A DNA stretch of 64,000 bases from Cervus elaphus (GCF_910594005.1 NC_057828.1:5282235-5346234); one strand, 5' to 3'; shown: positions 45,215 through 58,740, counted from the first letter of the stretch. Notes: generated from the letters alone by a model not told the origin. Translations and numbers: made by a program.

Positions 45215-46713
45215 ATTACCATCCTGGAATGTGAAGTCAAGTGGCCCTTAGGAAGCATCACTATGAACAAAGCTAGTGGAGGTGATGAAATCCCAGCAGA
45301 GCTATTTCAAATCCTAAAAGATGATATTGCTAAAGTGCTGCACTCAATATGCCAGCAAATCTGGAAAACTCAGCAGTGGCCACAGGACTAGAAAAGATCA
45401 GTTTTCATTCCAATCCCCAAGAAAGGAAATGCCAAAGAATGTTCAGACTACTGAACAATTGCACTCATCTCACCCACTAGCAAAGTAATGCTCAAAATTC
45501 TCCAAGCCAGGCTTCAACAGTACATGAACCGTGAACTTCCAGATGTTCAAGCTGGATTTAGAAAAGGCAGAGGACACAGAGGTCAAATTGCCAACATCTC
45601 TTACATTGAAAAAGCAAGAGAGTTCCAGAAAAACATCTACTTCTGCTTTATTGACTATGACAAAGCCTTTGACTGTGTGGATCACAACAAGCTGTGGAAA
45701 GTTCTTGAAGAGATGGAAATGCCAGACCACCTTACCTGCCTCCTGAGAAATCTGTATGCAGGTTAAGAAGTGACAGTTGGAACTGGACATGGAACAACAG
45801 ACTGGTTCCAAATCGGGCAAGGAGTATATCAAGGCTGTATACTTTTACCCTGCTTATTTAACTTACATGCAGAGTACATCATGAGAAACCGCTGGACTGG
45901 ATGAAGCACAAGCTGGAATCAAGATTGTCGGGAGAAATATCAATAACCTCGGATACAGATGACACCACCCTTATGGCAGAAAGCAAAGAACTGAAGAGCC
46001 TCGATGAAAGTGAAAGATGAGAGTGAAAAAGCTGGTTTAAAACTCAACATTCAAAAAACTAAGATCATGGCATCTGGTCCCATCACTTCATGGCAAATAG
46101 ATGGGGAAACAATGGAAACAGTGACAGACTATTTTCTTGGGTTCCAAAATCACTGAAGATGGTGACTGCAGCCATGAAATTAAGAGGTACTTGTTCCTTG
46201 GAGGAAAGGCTATGACCAACCTAGACAGCATATTAGAAAGCATGGACTTTACTTTGCTGACTAAGGTCCATGTAGTCAAAGCTATAGTGGTCATGTATGG
46301 GTGTGAGAGTTTGACTGTGGAGAAGGCTGAGTGCCAAAGAATTGATGCTTTTGAAACTGTGGTGTTGGAGAAGACTCTTGAGAGTCCCTTGAACTGCAGG
46401 GAAATCAAACCAGTCAGTCCTGAGGGAAATCAGTCCTGAATGTTCATTGGAAGGACTGATGCTGAAGCTGAAAGTCCAATACTTTGGCCACCTGATACAA
46501 AGAGCTGGCTTGTTGGAAAAGACTCTGCTGCAAAAGGTTGAAGGCAGGAGGAGAAGGGGACAACAGAGGATGAGACTTGGATGGCATCACCAACTCAATG
46601 GACATGAGTTTGAGTAAACTCCGGGAGTTGGTAATGAATAGGGAGGCCTGGTGTGCTGCAGTCCAAGGTGTTGCAACAAATCAGGCATGATTGAGCGACT
46701 GAACTGAGCTGAA
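45215..46713 (+). mobile_element. BovB LINE, RT domain to 3' end
   Basis: Starts in the region before RT (ECEVKWPLGSITMNKASGG) and continues through CFIDYDKAFDCVDHNKLW to the ACTGA-type tail. Stops and a deletion in the catalytic YADD block (the A/T-rich GGATACAGATGACACC near 45951) disable it. Confidence 0.92.
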
Positions 46714-47562
46714 CGTTACCATCAAAACTCCACAGCGGGGGAGGAGCCAAGATGGCGGAGGAATAGGACGGGGAGACCACTTTCTCCCCTACAAATTCAT
46801 CGAAAGAACAATTGAATGCTGAGCAAATTTCACAAAACAACTTCTGATCGCTAGCAGAGGACATCAGGCGCCCAGAAAAGCAACCCATTGTCTTCGAAAG
46901 GAGGTAGGACAAAATATAAAAGATAAAAAGAGAGACAAAAGAGCTAGGGACGGAGACCCATCCCGGGAAGGGAGTCTTAATAGAGGAAGTTTCCAAACAC
47001 CAGGAAACCCTCACACTGGCGGGTCTGGGGGAAGTTTTCGAATCTCGGAGGGCAACCTAATTGGGAGGAAAAACTAAATAAGGCCCACAGATTACGTGCC
47101 TAAAAGCAACTCCCAGCAGAAAAGTACCCCAGACGCCCGCATCCACCACCAGCAAGTGGGGGCGGAACGGAGAGGAGCGGGCGGCATTGCTTAGGGTAAG
47201 GACCGGGCCTGAAGGCTCTGAGAGCAATCAGAGGGAGCTTTTTTAAACTGTGGGATAGCAAGACAGAAAATTAACCCGCCAGAACACACTGCCGGCCGTT
47301 CGCAAAACAAAGGGACTGAGAAACTCCAGAGAAGAGCTAGCCTGCGGCGAATCGGCCCATCCCCGCTGGAGGTAGGAGGCAGGGGGGAGGGGAAAGTGGC
47401 AGACTAGGCCCCAGAGACGGCATCCCCTCCCACACTGCAAACAGGCCTCCAGTTTCTATCCAAAGACTTCCTGAGATTCTGGATGGTCGACATCCACTGC
47501 CGGGAGGGTCACGGCTAGAGGCCAGCTCCTGAGAACAAACACAAGCTGCTGGCACCCCACCA

Positions 47563-47582
47563 GCGCGCGCGCGCGCGCGCGC
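47563..47582. repeat. (GC)10 tract in the L1 5'UTR
   Basis: Twenty bases of alternating G and C within the L1 promoter region. Alternating GC is the classical Z-DNA-prone sequence. Confidence 0.9.
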
Positions 47583-49502
47583 AGAAACTGAGGCTGGGGC
47601 AGCAGAGAGGAGCCGGTGTGCCACACCGGGGGAGAGTGCGCCCGTCAAGCTCCTGGCTGCCTGAGCCGCTAAGGCCAGGGAAGGCACAAAACGCAGGCGC
47701 AACCAAGTCCGCGCTTTGTGGGGTGCCCGAAGACTGGAACCACATGCAGTACAGGGCACGCTCCATATAGAGCAGCCGGGAGCTGGAGCAGTGTAGACGG
47801 GGAGAGCACACACCCATGAGCGGGGCAAACCCAGTGTGGCGGGAACACGGTGAGTGCTCCCCACACACAGCGATATCTGTCTGCAGCGCCCCACCCTCCC
47901 CGTAGCAGGACTGAACTAGCGAACCTGCACAAGAAACCACCTCCGCCCACCTGAGTCAAGGCGGAAATTAGACACCGAAGAGACGACAAACAGAAGCCAA
48001 ATAAACAAAGGGAACCGCGTCAGAAAGGACCGGTGCAACAGATTAAAATCCCTGTAGGTAACACCGACTACACCGGAAGGGGCCTATAGATATCAAGAAG
48101 TGTAAGCTGGAATGAGGAGCTATCTGAAATTGAACTGAACCCACACTGACCGCAACAGCTCCAGAAAAATTCCTAGATATATATATATTTTTTTTTAATT
48201 TAAAAAAAAATGTTTTTTCTTTCCTTTTCTTTTTTATTTTTTCTCTTTTATTTTCTTTTAAAATTCCCTATTACTCCCCCATTACTCCTTAACTTTCATT
48301 TTCATATATTTTTATGATTTTTTTAATTAGGGGAAAAATTTTTATTTCTTTTTTTTTTTCTTTTTTTTCTTTTTCTTGTTTTTCTCTCTTATTTCCTTTT
48401 AAAGTCCTCTAATACTCCTCTATTATTCCTTAATTTTCATTTTCTTTACACTATAACCTTGCAAAAAAAAAAAGAGAGAAGCCCTATTTTTAAACCAAAC
48501 CTCATATATATTTCTAATTTTTTTGTGTTTTTGTTTTTGTTCTTTATATTGTATTTTAAAGAGTCTAACCTCTACACTAGATTTTGAATCTTTGTTTTTC
48601 AGTATGTGATATAAATTTTGGACATTTAAGAATCCAATATTCAGTTCCCATTTCTATTCAGGAGTGTGTTGATTACTCTCTCCCACTTTTGACTCTCTGT
48701 TTTCTACCTCAGAACACCTCTATTTCCTCCTTTCCCCTTCTCTTCCCAATCCAATTCTGTGAATCTTTGTGGGTGTCTGGGCTATGGAGAACACTTTGGG
48801 AACAGATAACTGCGTTGATCTGTCTCTCTCCTCTTGAGTCCCCCTTTTTCTCCTCCTGCTCATCTCTATCTCCCTCCTCCCTCTCCTCTTTTTCATGTAA
48901 CTCTGTGAACCTCTCTGGTTATCCCTCACAGTGGAGAATCTTTTCACCATTAACCTAGAAGTTTTTTTTTTTTTTTTTTTTTTTAGAAGTTTTATTATCA
49001 GTGCTGTATGGATGGAGAAGTCTTGAGACTACTGGAAGAATAAAACTGAAATCCAGAGGCAGGAGACTTAAGCCCAAAACCTGAGAACACCAGAAAACTC
49101 CTGACTTCACGGGACATTAAGTAATAAGAGACCATCCAAAAGCCTCCATACCTACACCGAAACCAACCACCACCCAAGAGCTAATAAGCTCCAGAACAAG
49201 ACATACCATGCAAATTCTTTAGCAATGCAGGAACATAGACCTGAGTGTCAACATACAGGCTGCCCAAAGTCACACCTAACACATATACCCATCTCAAAAC
49301 TCACTACTGGACACTCCATTGCACTCCAGAGAGAAGAAATCCAATCCCACGCACCACAACACTGACACAAGCTTCCCTAACCAGGAAACCTTGACAAACC
49401 AATCGTCCAACCCCACCCACTGGGTGAAACCTCCACAATAAAAAGGAACCACAGACCACCAGAATACAGAAAGCCCACTCCAGACACAGCAATCTAAATG
49501 AG

Positions 49503-50437
49503 ATGAAAAGGCAGAGAAATACCCAACATGTAAAGGAACATGAAAAATGCCCACCAAGCCAAACAAAAGAGGAGGAGATAGGGAATCTACCTGAAAAAGA
49601 ATTTAGAATAATGATAATAAAAATGATCCAAAATCTTGAAAACAAAATGGAGTTACAGATAAATAGCCTGGAGACAAAGATTGAGAAGATGCAAGAAATG
49701 TTTAACAAGGACCTAGAAGAAATAAAAAGGAGTCAATTAAAAATGAATAATGCAATAAATGAGATAAAAAACACTCTGGAGGGAACCATGAGTAGAATAA
49801 CGGAGGCAGAAGATAGGATGAGTGAGGTAGAAGATAAAATGGTGGAAATAAATGAAGCAGAGAGGGAAAAAGAAAAAGAATCAAAAGAAATGAGGACAAC
49901 CTCAGGGACCTCTGGAACAATGTGAAACGCCCCAACATTCGAATCATAGGAGTCCCAGAAGAAGAAGACAAAAAGAAAGGCCATGAGAAGATACTCGAGG
50001 AGATAATAGCTGAAAACTTCCCTAAAATGGGGAAGGAAATAGCCACCCAAGTCCAAGAAACCCAGAGAGCCCCAAACAGGATAAACCCAAGGCAAAACAC
50101 CCCAAGACACATATTAACCAAAGACACATATTAATCAAAGATCAAACACAAAGAACAAATATTAAAAGCAGCAAGGGAGAAACAACAAATAACACACAAA
50201 GGGATTCCCATAAGGATAACAGCTGACCTATCAATAGAAACCCTTCAGGCCAGAAGGGAATGGCAGGACACACTTAGAGTAATGAAAGAGAATAACCTAC
50301 AACCTAGATTACTGTACCCAGCAAGGATCTCATTCAGATATGAAGGAGAACTCAAAAGCTTTACAGACAAGCAAAAGCTGAGAGAATTCAGCACCACCAA
50401 ACCAGCTCTTCAACAAATGCTAAAGGATCTTCTCTAG
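49503..50437 (+). pseudogene. L1 ORF1 (RNA-binding coiled-coil protein), broken
   Basis: ORF1p normally forms a trimeric coiled coil that binds L1 RNA. Here the N-terminal and coiled-coil part (49503-49925, with heptad-like ENKMELQINSLETKIEKM) runs into a stop. The RNA-recognition part continues in another frame from 49922 (RPNIRIIGVPEEEDKKKG) and stops at about 50134, after a short tandem duplication of CACATATTAA. The C-terminal domain (text ILKAAREKQQITHKGIP) follows in yet another frame to the stop near 50437. Dead, but the layout is complete. Confidence 0.88.
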
Positions 50438-50488
50438 ACAGGAAACACAGAAAGGGTGTATAAACGTGAACCCAAAACAACAAAGTAA

Positions 50489-53400
50489 ATGGCAATGGGA
50501 CCATATCTATCAATAATTACCTTAAATGTAAATGGGTTGAATGCCCCAACCAAAAGACAAAGACTGGCTGAATGGATACAAAAACAAGACCCCTATATAT
50601 GCTGTCTACAAGAGACCCACCTCAAAACAAGGGACACATACAGACTAAAAGTGAAGGGCTGGAAAAAATATTTCACGCAAACAGAGACCAAAAGAAAGCA
50701 GGAGTTGCAATGCTCATATCAGATAAAATAGACTTTCAAATAAAGGCTGTGAAAAGAGACAAAGAAGGACACTACATAATGATCAAGGGATCAATCCAAG
50801 AAGAAGATATAACAATTATAAATATATATGCACCCAACATAGGAGCACCACAATATGTAAGGCAAATGCTAATGAGTGTGAAAAAGGAATTTAATAGTAA
50901 CACAATAATAGTGGAAGACTTTAATACCCCACTCACAACTATGGATAGATCAACTAAACAGAAAATTAAAAAGGAAACACAAACTTTAAATGACACAATG
51001 GACCAGCTAGACCTAATTAACATCTATAGGACATTTCACCCCAAAACAATCAACTTCACCTTTTTCTCAAGTGCACACGGAACCTTCTCCAGAATAGATC
51101 ACAACCTGGGCCATAAGTCTAGTCTTGGTAAATTCAAAAAAATTGAAATCATTCCAGTCATCTTTTCTGACCACAGTGCAGTAAGATTCGATCTCAATTA
51201 CAGGAAAAAAAAAATTGTTAAAAATTCCAACATATGGAGGCTAAACAACACGCTTCTGAATAACCAACAAATCATAGAAGAAATAAAAAAAAAGAAATCA
51301 AAATATGCATAGAAATGAATGAAAATGAAAACACAACAACCCAAAACCTATGGGACACTGTAAAAGCAGTGCTAAGGGGAAGATTCATAGCATTACAGGC
51401 TTACATCAAGAAACAAGAAAAAAGCCAAATAAATAACCTAACTCTACACCTAAAGCAACTAGAGAAGGAAGAAATGAAGAACCCCAGGGTTAGTAGAAGG
51501 AAAGAAATCTTAAAAATTAGGGCAGAAATAAATGCAAAAGAAACTAAAGAGACCATAGCAAAAATCAACAAAGCTAAAAGCTGGTTTTTTGAAAAAATAA
51601 ACAAAATTGACAAACCATTAGCAAGACTCATTAAGCAACAAAGACAGAAGAACCAAATTAACAAAATTAGAAACGAAAATGGAGAGATCACAACAGACAA
51701 CACTGAAATACAAAGGATCATAAGAGACTACTACCAGCAGCTCTATGCCAATAAAAGGGACAACTTGGAAGAAATGGACAAATTCTTAGAAAAGTATAAC
51801 TTTCCAAAACTGAACCAGGAAGAAATAGAAGATCTTAACAGACCCATCACAAGCAAGGAAATTGAAACTGTAATCAGAAATCTTCCAGCAAACAAAAGCC
51901 CAGGACCAGACGGCTTCACAGCTGAATTCTACCAAAAATTTAGAGAAGAGCTAACACCTATCTTACTCAAACTCTTCCAGAAAATTGCAGAAGGTAAACT
52001 TCCAAACTCATTCTATGAGGCCACCATCACCCTAATTCCAAAACCAGACAAAGATGCCACAAAAAAAGAAAACTACAGGCCAATTTCACTGATGAACATA
52101 GATGCAAAAATCCTTAACAAAATTCTAGCAAACAGAATCCAACAATATATTAAAAAAATCATACACCATGACCAAGTGGGCTTTATCCCAGGAATGCAAG
52201 GATTCTTTAATATCTGCAAATCAATCAATGTAATACACCACATTAACAAATTGAAAGATAAAAACCATATGATTATCTCAATAGATGCAGAGAAAGCCTT
52301 TGACAAAATTCAACATCCATTTATGATTAAAAGTCTCCAGAAAGCAGGAATAGAAGGAACATACCTCAACATAATAAAAGCTATATATGACAAACCCACA
52401 GCAAGCATCACCCTCAATGGTGAAAAATTGAAAGCATTTCCCCTAAAATCAGGAACAAGACAAGGGTGCCCACTAACCACTACTATTCAACATAGTTTTG
52501 GAAGTGTTGGCCACAGCAATCAGAGCAGAAAAAGAAGTAAAAGGAATCCAGATAGGAAAAGAAGAAGTGAAACTCTCTCTGTTTGCAGATGACATGATCC
52601 TCTACATAGAAAACCCTAAAGACTCTACCAGAAAATTACTAGAGCTAATCAATGAATATAGTAAAGTTGCAGGATATAAAATTAACACACAGAAATCCCT
52701 TGCATTTCTATACACTAACAATGAGAAAACAGAGAGAGAAATTAAGGAAACAATACCATTCACCATTGCAACAAAAAGAATAAAATACTTAGGAGTATAT
52801 CTACCTAAAGAAACAAAAGACCTATACATAGAAAACTATAAAACACTGATGAAAGAAATCAAAGAGGACACAAACAGATGGAGAAATATACTGTGTTCAT
52901 GGATTGGAAGAATAAATATTGTCAAAATGGCTATACTACCCAAAGCAATCTATAGATTCAATGCAATCCCTATCAAGCTACCAACGGTATTTTTCACAGA
53001 ACTAGAACAAATAATTTCATAAATTGTATGGAAATATAAAAAACCTCAAATAGCCAAAGTAATCTTGAGAAAGAAGAATGGAACTGGAGGAATCAACCTG
53101 CCTGACTTCAGACTATACTACAAAGCCACAGTCATCAAGACAGTATGGTACTGGCACAAAGACAGAAATATAGATCAATGGAACAGAATAGAAAGCCCAG
53201 AGATAAATCCACGAACCCTTGGACACCTTATCTTCGACAAAGGAGGCAAGGATATACAATGGAAAAAAGACAACCTCTTTAACAAGTGGTGCTGGGAAAA
53301 CTGGTCAACCACTTGTAAAAGAATGAAACTAGAACACTTTTTAACACCATACACAAAAATGAACTCAAAATGGATTAAAGATCTAAATGTAAGACCAGAA

Positions 53401-54150
53401 ACTATAAAACTCCTAGAGGAGAACATAGGCAAAACACTCTCCGACATAAATCACAGCAGGATCCTCTATGACCCACATCCCAGAATATTGGAAACAAACA
53501 CAAAAATAAACAAATGGGACCTAATGAAACTTAAAAGCTTTTGCACTACAAAGGAAACTATAAGCAAGGTGAAAAGACAGCCCTCAGATTGGGAGAAAAT
53601 AATAGCAAACGAAGCAACAGACAAAGGATTAATCTCTAAAATATACAAGCAACTCCTGCAGCTCAACTCCAGAAAAATAAATGACCCAATCAAAAAATGG
53701 GCCAAAGAACTAAACAGACATTTCTCCAAAGAAGACATACAGATGGCTAAAAAACACATGAAAAGATGCTCAACATCACTCATTATTAGAGAAATGCAAA
53801 TCAAAACCACAATGAGGTACCATTACACGCCAGTCAGGATGGCTGCTATCCAAAAGCCTACAAGCAATAAATGCTGGAGAGGGTGTGGAGAAAAGGGAAC
53901 CCTCTTACACTGTTGGTGGGAGTGCAAACTAGTACAGCCGCTATGGAGAACAGTGTGGAGATTCCTTAAAAAACTGGAAATAGAACTGCCATATGACCCA
54001 GCAATCCCACTCCTGGGCATACACACTGAGGAAACCAGATCTGAAAGAGACACGTGCACCCCAGTGTTCATCGCAGCACTGTTTATAACAGCCAGGACAT
54101 GGAAGCAACCTAGATGCCCATCAGCAGACGAATGGATAAGGAAGCTGTGA
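50489..54150 (+). pseudogene. L1 ORF2 (endonuclease/reverse transcriptase), broken
   Basis: Starts MAMGPYLSIITLNVNGLNAP. The endonuclease domain spans about 50489-51200 (CCLQETHL; SDHSAVRFDL). Its usual GDFN motif reads EDFN here, so the glycine is lost. The RT domain includes KSPGPDGFTAEFYQKF, SGTRQGCPL and FADDMILYIENP (near 52585). A C-terminal Cys-rich segment (GCGEKGTLLHCWWEC) lies near 53885. Disruptions: frame change near 50700, stop near 51311, frame change near 52470, stop near 53021. It cannot encode full ORF2p. Confidence 0.92.
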
Positions 54151-54679
54151 TACATATACACCATGGAATATTACTCAGCCATTAAAAAGAATTCATTTGA
54201 ATCAGTTCTAATGAGATGGATGAAACTGGAGCCCATTATACAGAGTGAAGTAAGCCAGAAAGATAAAGACCATTACAGTATACTAACACATATATATGGA
54301 ATTTAGAAAGATGGTAATAATAACCCTATATGCAAAACAGAAAAAGAGACACAGATGTACAGAACAGACTTTTGGTCTCTGTGGGAGAAGGCAAGGGAGG
54401 GATGTTTCAAGAGAATAGCATCGAAACATGTATATTATCTAGGGTAAAACAGATCACCAGCCCAGGTTGGATGCATGAGACAAGTGCTCAGACCTGGTGC
54501 ACTTGGAAGACCCAGAGGGCTCGGGTAGAGAGGGAGGTGGGGGGGCGGGAGCGGGATGGGGAATACATGTAAATCCATGGTTAATTCATGTCAATGTATG
54601 ACAAAAACCACTACAATATTGTAAAGTAATTAGCCTCCAACTAATAAAAATAAATAAATAAATAAAAAACTCCACAGCT

Positions 54680-56735
54680 AGGGCCCAATTTCAAAGGAAA
54701 TGTAAGAGAGGGGGACAAATGATGATTACATACACATACGCTCTTCAATCCTCTTTTACTGGTTCTTTTTAGAAAGGTGAAATTTCTTCCTTAAATTTAG
54801 CTTCTTCTTTCCCCACCACACAGTTTTGTAACTGGTACCTGCTCTCAGGTCAAAGCTATGAGAATAAGGAGGAAATTTTTTTAAAAAACAAGAGACTCAC
54901 CTCTATATGGCTCATTTCTTAAAGTTTTGACTTCTCTTCACCATTCATCTTTTGTTTAATTTCTAGATTTAGTTGCTTTTCATGTTGTGTTCAGAGTTTT
55001 AATCCGTAAGAGAGAGGCCACAGTGGGCTATTCCATCTTGGAAAGAACCAGAAGCCTCACTTTTATTAATTTTTGAGTTATTTGATTAAAAATAAAAGTG
55101 TTCTGGCTTGTTCAACCTAATATCAAGTTCATTCTGGAGTCTTTTGCATAATGTCTTCTTTCAGATATTAAAACAGATAGCATAATATTCCTTGAAATGT
55201 GATGGTTGGGATGTTACATAGAAAGGTTGAGAACCACTGTCTGATAACCTATAATTCATCTTCAGTTAGTTATGGCCACTCTGTCAGCCAAAGGTCAGCA
55301 GAAACACACTCAATTGGCCACCTCACTAGGGCTTGGGCCAGTGCTGATTTTTTTTTAAATGCTATTTTCATCAGGTTTAGCCTGTTAATTAATTAAAGAA
55401 TTAAAATTTGCTTGTGTCTTCCCCTGTTTTATATATCTTAAGCCCTATTAGATTGCACTGTGTGTACGCCCAGGGGTATCAAGCAACTCTTGAAATAAAT
55501 GAACAAAAATAATTAACTCTTGAATGACTCCCAGAAGCCCATGTAAGAAAGAGAGCCTGTGTTATGCTTTTGCACATTTACTCTTAGCCAGTGTTCAGGT
55601 CTGGATTCTTCACCTGCTCAAATGCAAGATAGAAAAGCAGATGATGGGCAAGAGAAGACTCTTCATGTATCAATCAATTCAATCAGCAGACCCCATCAAG
55701 ATTGGATGTCAGCTGATGCTCACTCTCTCAAATGACGCTTTGGCAATACATGGATGGAGGGCTTAAAAAGCCAGCTGCTGGGAGATCTGTCCTGCAGCCT
55801 TGGGGCATGGCGGCACAGTCCCAAGCTCTCTTCACCATCACACTTCCTGAAGCAGTGTCGTAGGCACTTTCACAAATATTATCTTGTTTCAAAGGCAAAG
55901 ACTTATCCAAATGCCAGTTTGGGGTGACCCTGACTTACTCAACAGTTGAAGAATCTGCTTGATCTAATATGAGATTTGACAACCAACACACAGGGAGAAT
56001 TTTTACCATTCTTTTACCAAGATCTTTAATCTCTTAATTGTGAGAAAAGAATTCATCTTCAACATAAAGGTCTCCAGGAACCTTTGCCTTTGGCAGAGTT
56101 TACATTCTCAACAATTGTCCTAACCTTACGGTGCATTAGGGATGACTCCCCGGTTTGGGGCCTAAGCAAGTAGATGATGAGTAGTGTCATTTGCTGGGGT
56201 AGGGAAGACTATGGAGAAACAAGTTTGGGAATGGGGAATTAAGAGCTCTGTTTTGGATATATTACATTTGGTATACTTATAGACAGCCGAGTAGAGATGT
56301 GAAGTAGGTAATTAGAGGAAAGTTCGGAGTTGAGGGTGTCACAAGCCCACAAATAGGATTTAAAGCCATGGAAGGGGAAGTGGTCCCTGGGGAGAGGATC
56401 AGGATAGAGGAAAGAAGGAGATGTAAGCCCCAATCCTGGAGCTCTATCATTGGAAAGTTGGAGCAAAGAGCAGGGAAAGAGACTAAATTGCCTGATGCTA
56501 TAGGGGGAGACTGTGAGAATGTGTTGTTATAGAGGCCATGCAAAGAGAGTGCTCCCAAGAAGGAATGGTCATCCATAGTCAGTGATGCTGAGAGGTTGTG
56601 TGAGAAGGGGCATGGAGATGTTCTTTGGATTTGCCAACAGAGAGCACATAATGATTTGAATTTCTCTGTCAGTTAAATGGGCTGTTTTGAGGATTATAGA
56701 TTATAGACAGTCTGTATCTGAGATGTCATTAGCCT
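54680..56735. other. Low-repeat DNA downstream of L1
   Basis: About 2 kb with no gene, RNA or repeat family I can support. Confidence 0.4.
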
Positions 56736-56739
56736 GAAT

Positions 56740-57062
56740 TAAAATGATTTTACTTTTTTAAAATTAAAGTATAGTTGATGTACAATACTATAGAAGTTTC
56801 AGGTATATAACAGTGATTTACAATTTTTAAAGGTTATATTCTGTTTATAGTTATTATAAAGCTTGGCTATATTTCATGAGTTTACTACTGATTATTGCAG
56901 CTTATTTATTTTTTTCATGGTGGTTTGTACCTCTTAGTCCCCTTTCCCTATTTTGCTCCTCCCCCTTTCCATCTCCCTACGGGTTTGTTCTCTGTATCTG
57001 TGAGTCTGTTTCTTTTTGTTTTAATCAAGTTCATTTTTTGATTTTCACCTATAAATGATATC
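56740..57062 (-). mobile_element. L1 3'UTR-type fragment
   Basis: AAATTAAAGTATAGTTGATG, then a stretch with GTACCTCTTAGTCCCCTTTC-like sequence, typical of cetartiodactyl L1 3' ends in reverse orientation. Confidence 0.55.
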
Positions 57063-57064
57063 AC

Positions 57065-57853
57065 ACAGTGTGGACAAAGAATGTCACTTGCACTTAAGTA
57101 AACAAAGGTTATTGCAGAGATAAAGACATCAGCTACTGCAACAGTCCCTGATGGTGCAACCTGAAGGGAATTCAGGATGGAGAAAAACAAGATGCTGGCC
57201 CTAGATAGTTAAAATGCATATCAAAGGAATATAGTCATGAGCCAAGATTCTTGCATCTTCTGTTTAATAGAAAGGTACTAAAATCATTATTTGTCAGTAA
57301 TCTTTGATGTTTGAATACATGGCTTTTTTATTTTCTAGCAAAAACTCCTACGTGTCCTGGCACTTCCCTTTTCTCTTTGGAACAGTCTCTCAGAGCTGTT
57401 TCCCAGATTTAAGTCCTCAGTAAGCCTGCCAAATAAAACATAATTCTCAGACTTCTCTGGTGGTCCAGTGGCTGGGAATCTACCTTGCAATGCAGGGAAC
57501 ACAGGTTCGTTCCCTGGTTGGGGAAGATTCTACATATCGAGGAGCAACTAGGTCACGTGCCACAACTGCTAAGCCTGTGCTCTAGAGCCCGTGAGCCGCA
57601 GCTGCTGAACCCCACATGCCTCCTACCTGTGCTTGGCAACAAGAGAAGCCACCACACCAAGAAGTCCATGTACCACAACTAGAGAGGAGCCCTGTTTCAT
57701 CGCAACCAGAAAAAGCCTGCATGCAGCGATGAAGACCCAGCATAGCCAAAAATAAATAAAATAAAATAAACGTGTTGAAGTGAAAAAGCAGACCATTACA
57801 AATATTTTTTAAAAAACATAATACTTCTAGGTTGTGCAATTTTTTTCAGTCAA
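57065..57853 (+). mobile_element. LTR of an endogenous retrovirus, split by a SINE
   Basis: AATAAAA near 57432 and an end-like TTGTGCAATTTTTTTCAGTC at 57833-57852 flank a SINE. The 10-base AAAACATAAT at 57435-57444 is repeated at 57813-57822, as expected for the SINE's target-site duplication. The LTR family is not assigned. Confidence 0.55.
57445..57812 (+). mobile_element. Full-length tRNA-derived SINE
   Basis: Starts near GACTTCTCTGGTGGTCCAGT, contains box-B-like GGTTCGTTCCC, and ends in an AAATAAAATAAAATAAA-type tail. Flanked by a 10-base direct repeat. Confidence 0.85.
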
Positions 57854-57909
57854 AACTGTATTTGTCATTCTCAGTATAAATTACTTTACTTTGCAATGGT
57901 ATTCTATCA

Positions 57910-58070
57910 ATGATTCTCAAACTTTCATGTTTAGTTGAATCACCTGGAAGATTTACTGAAATACAGTTTTTCTGACTCAGTAGGTCTGAGAATTGTATTT
58001 CTAACAACACTCCAGCCATTGCTGACTCTCTGCTTGTCTGACTAATAGGAATCCACAGCCTTTTCCAGGG
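57910..58070 (+). mobile_element. MER5A-like hAT transposon remnant
   Basis: ATGATTCTCAAACTTTCATG, GAATCACCTGGAAGA and GACTCAGTAGGTCTGAGAAT follow the order of MER5A consensus landmarks. Confidence 0.7.
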
Positions 58071-58534
58071 GTTACTTTTTGCTCCTGCTTTTGATAATCC
58101 CCTTGACACTACTATGGCCATGAATAGGCCTTGATACTGCTTGGTACTTCAGCCCATTGGTGAAAAGGAGACAAAAATACACTCTGAGCTGGGCCCAAGT
58201 TCTGGTTCCCGAACAGCCCCTCAGAGACACCACTTTGACCAAGTTACTCATGCCTACTGGCCTGTGCTCCAGAGTGGGCAGCCAGGCACCTGCTGCTGCT
58301 GCTAATAATGGAACCACTCAGGAAAGCTAGAAATCCGTCCACAGCACTGGTGTCAGCTTCCTTGGCTTCAACCCCAGCTATCCAGAGGGAATAAAACCCC
58401 AGTTGACTGACTGCTGCCGGCCTTAATTTAGACCTCTCTAGGTTTTCCCCAACAGTGCAACCTTAATGAAGTGGGAGAGAACACACTCCATCTTCACTAA
58501 ACCCATGGAGAAGCTGCCTGGCTCTCCAAGCTCT

Positions 58535-58740
58535 GTGTGTGTGTGTGCACAGTCAGCTGTGTCCAACTCTTTGCAACCTCATGAACTGTAGCCCAAGTGG
58601 CTCCTCTGGCCATGGGATTTTCCAGGCAATACAGAGTGGGTTGCCATGTCCTACTCCAGATCTTCCCAACCCAGGGATCAAACCTGAGTTTCCTGCCTGG
58701 CAGGCAGATTCTTTACTACTGAGCCACTTCTGGAGGTCCT
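58535..58740 (-). mobile_element. tRNA-Glu-derived SINE
   Basis: CAGCTGTGTCCAACTCTTTG, GGGTTGCCATGTCCTACTCC and GGCAGATTCTTTACTACTGA in the antisense order. Confidence 0.82.

Larger units (their letters stand above)
46737..54665 (+). mobile_element. Near-full-length L1 (ruminant type) with 13-bp target-site duplication
   Basis: Begins GGGGAGGAGCCAAGATGGCG, the typical start of a mammalian L1 5'UTR. Long GC-rich 5'UTR, ORF1, ORF2, 3'UTR and an (AAAT)n tail follow. The flanking 13-mer AAAACTCCACAGC occurs at 46724-46736 and 54666-54678, a perfect target-site duplication. Length about 7.9 kb. Both ORFs carry inactivating lesions. Confidence 0.95.

Noticed and set aside
47337..47989. Several 100-185 codon frames on the minus strand
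   Set aside because: They lie antisense in the GC-rich 5'UTR of the L1 and overlap each other in different frames.
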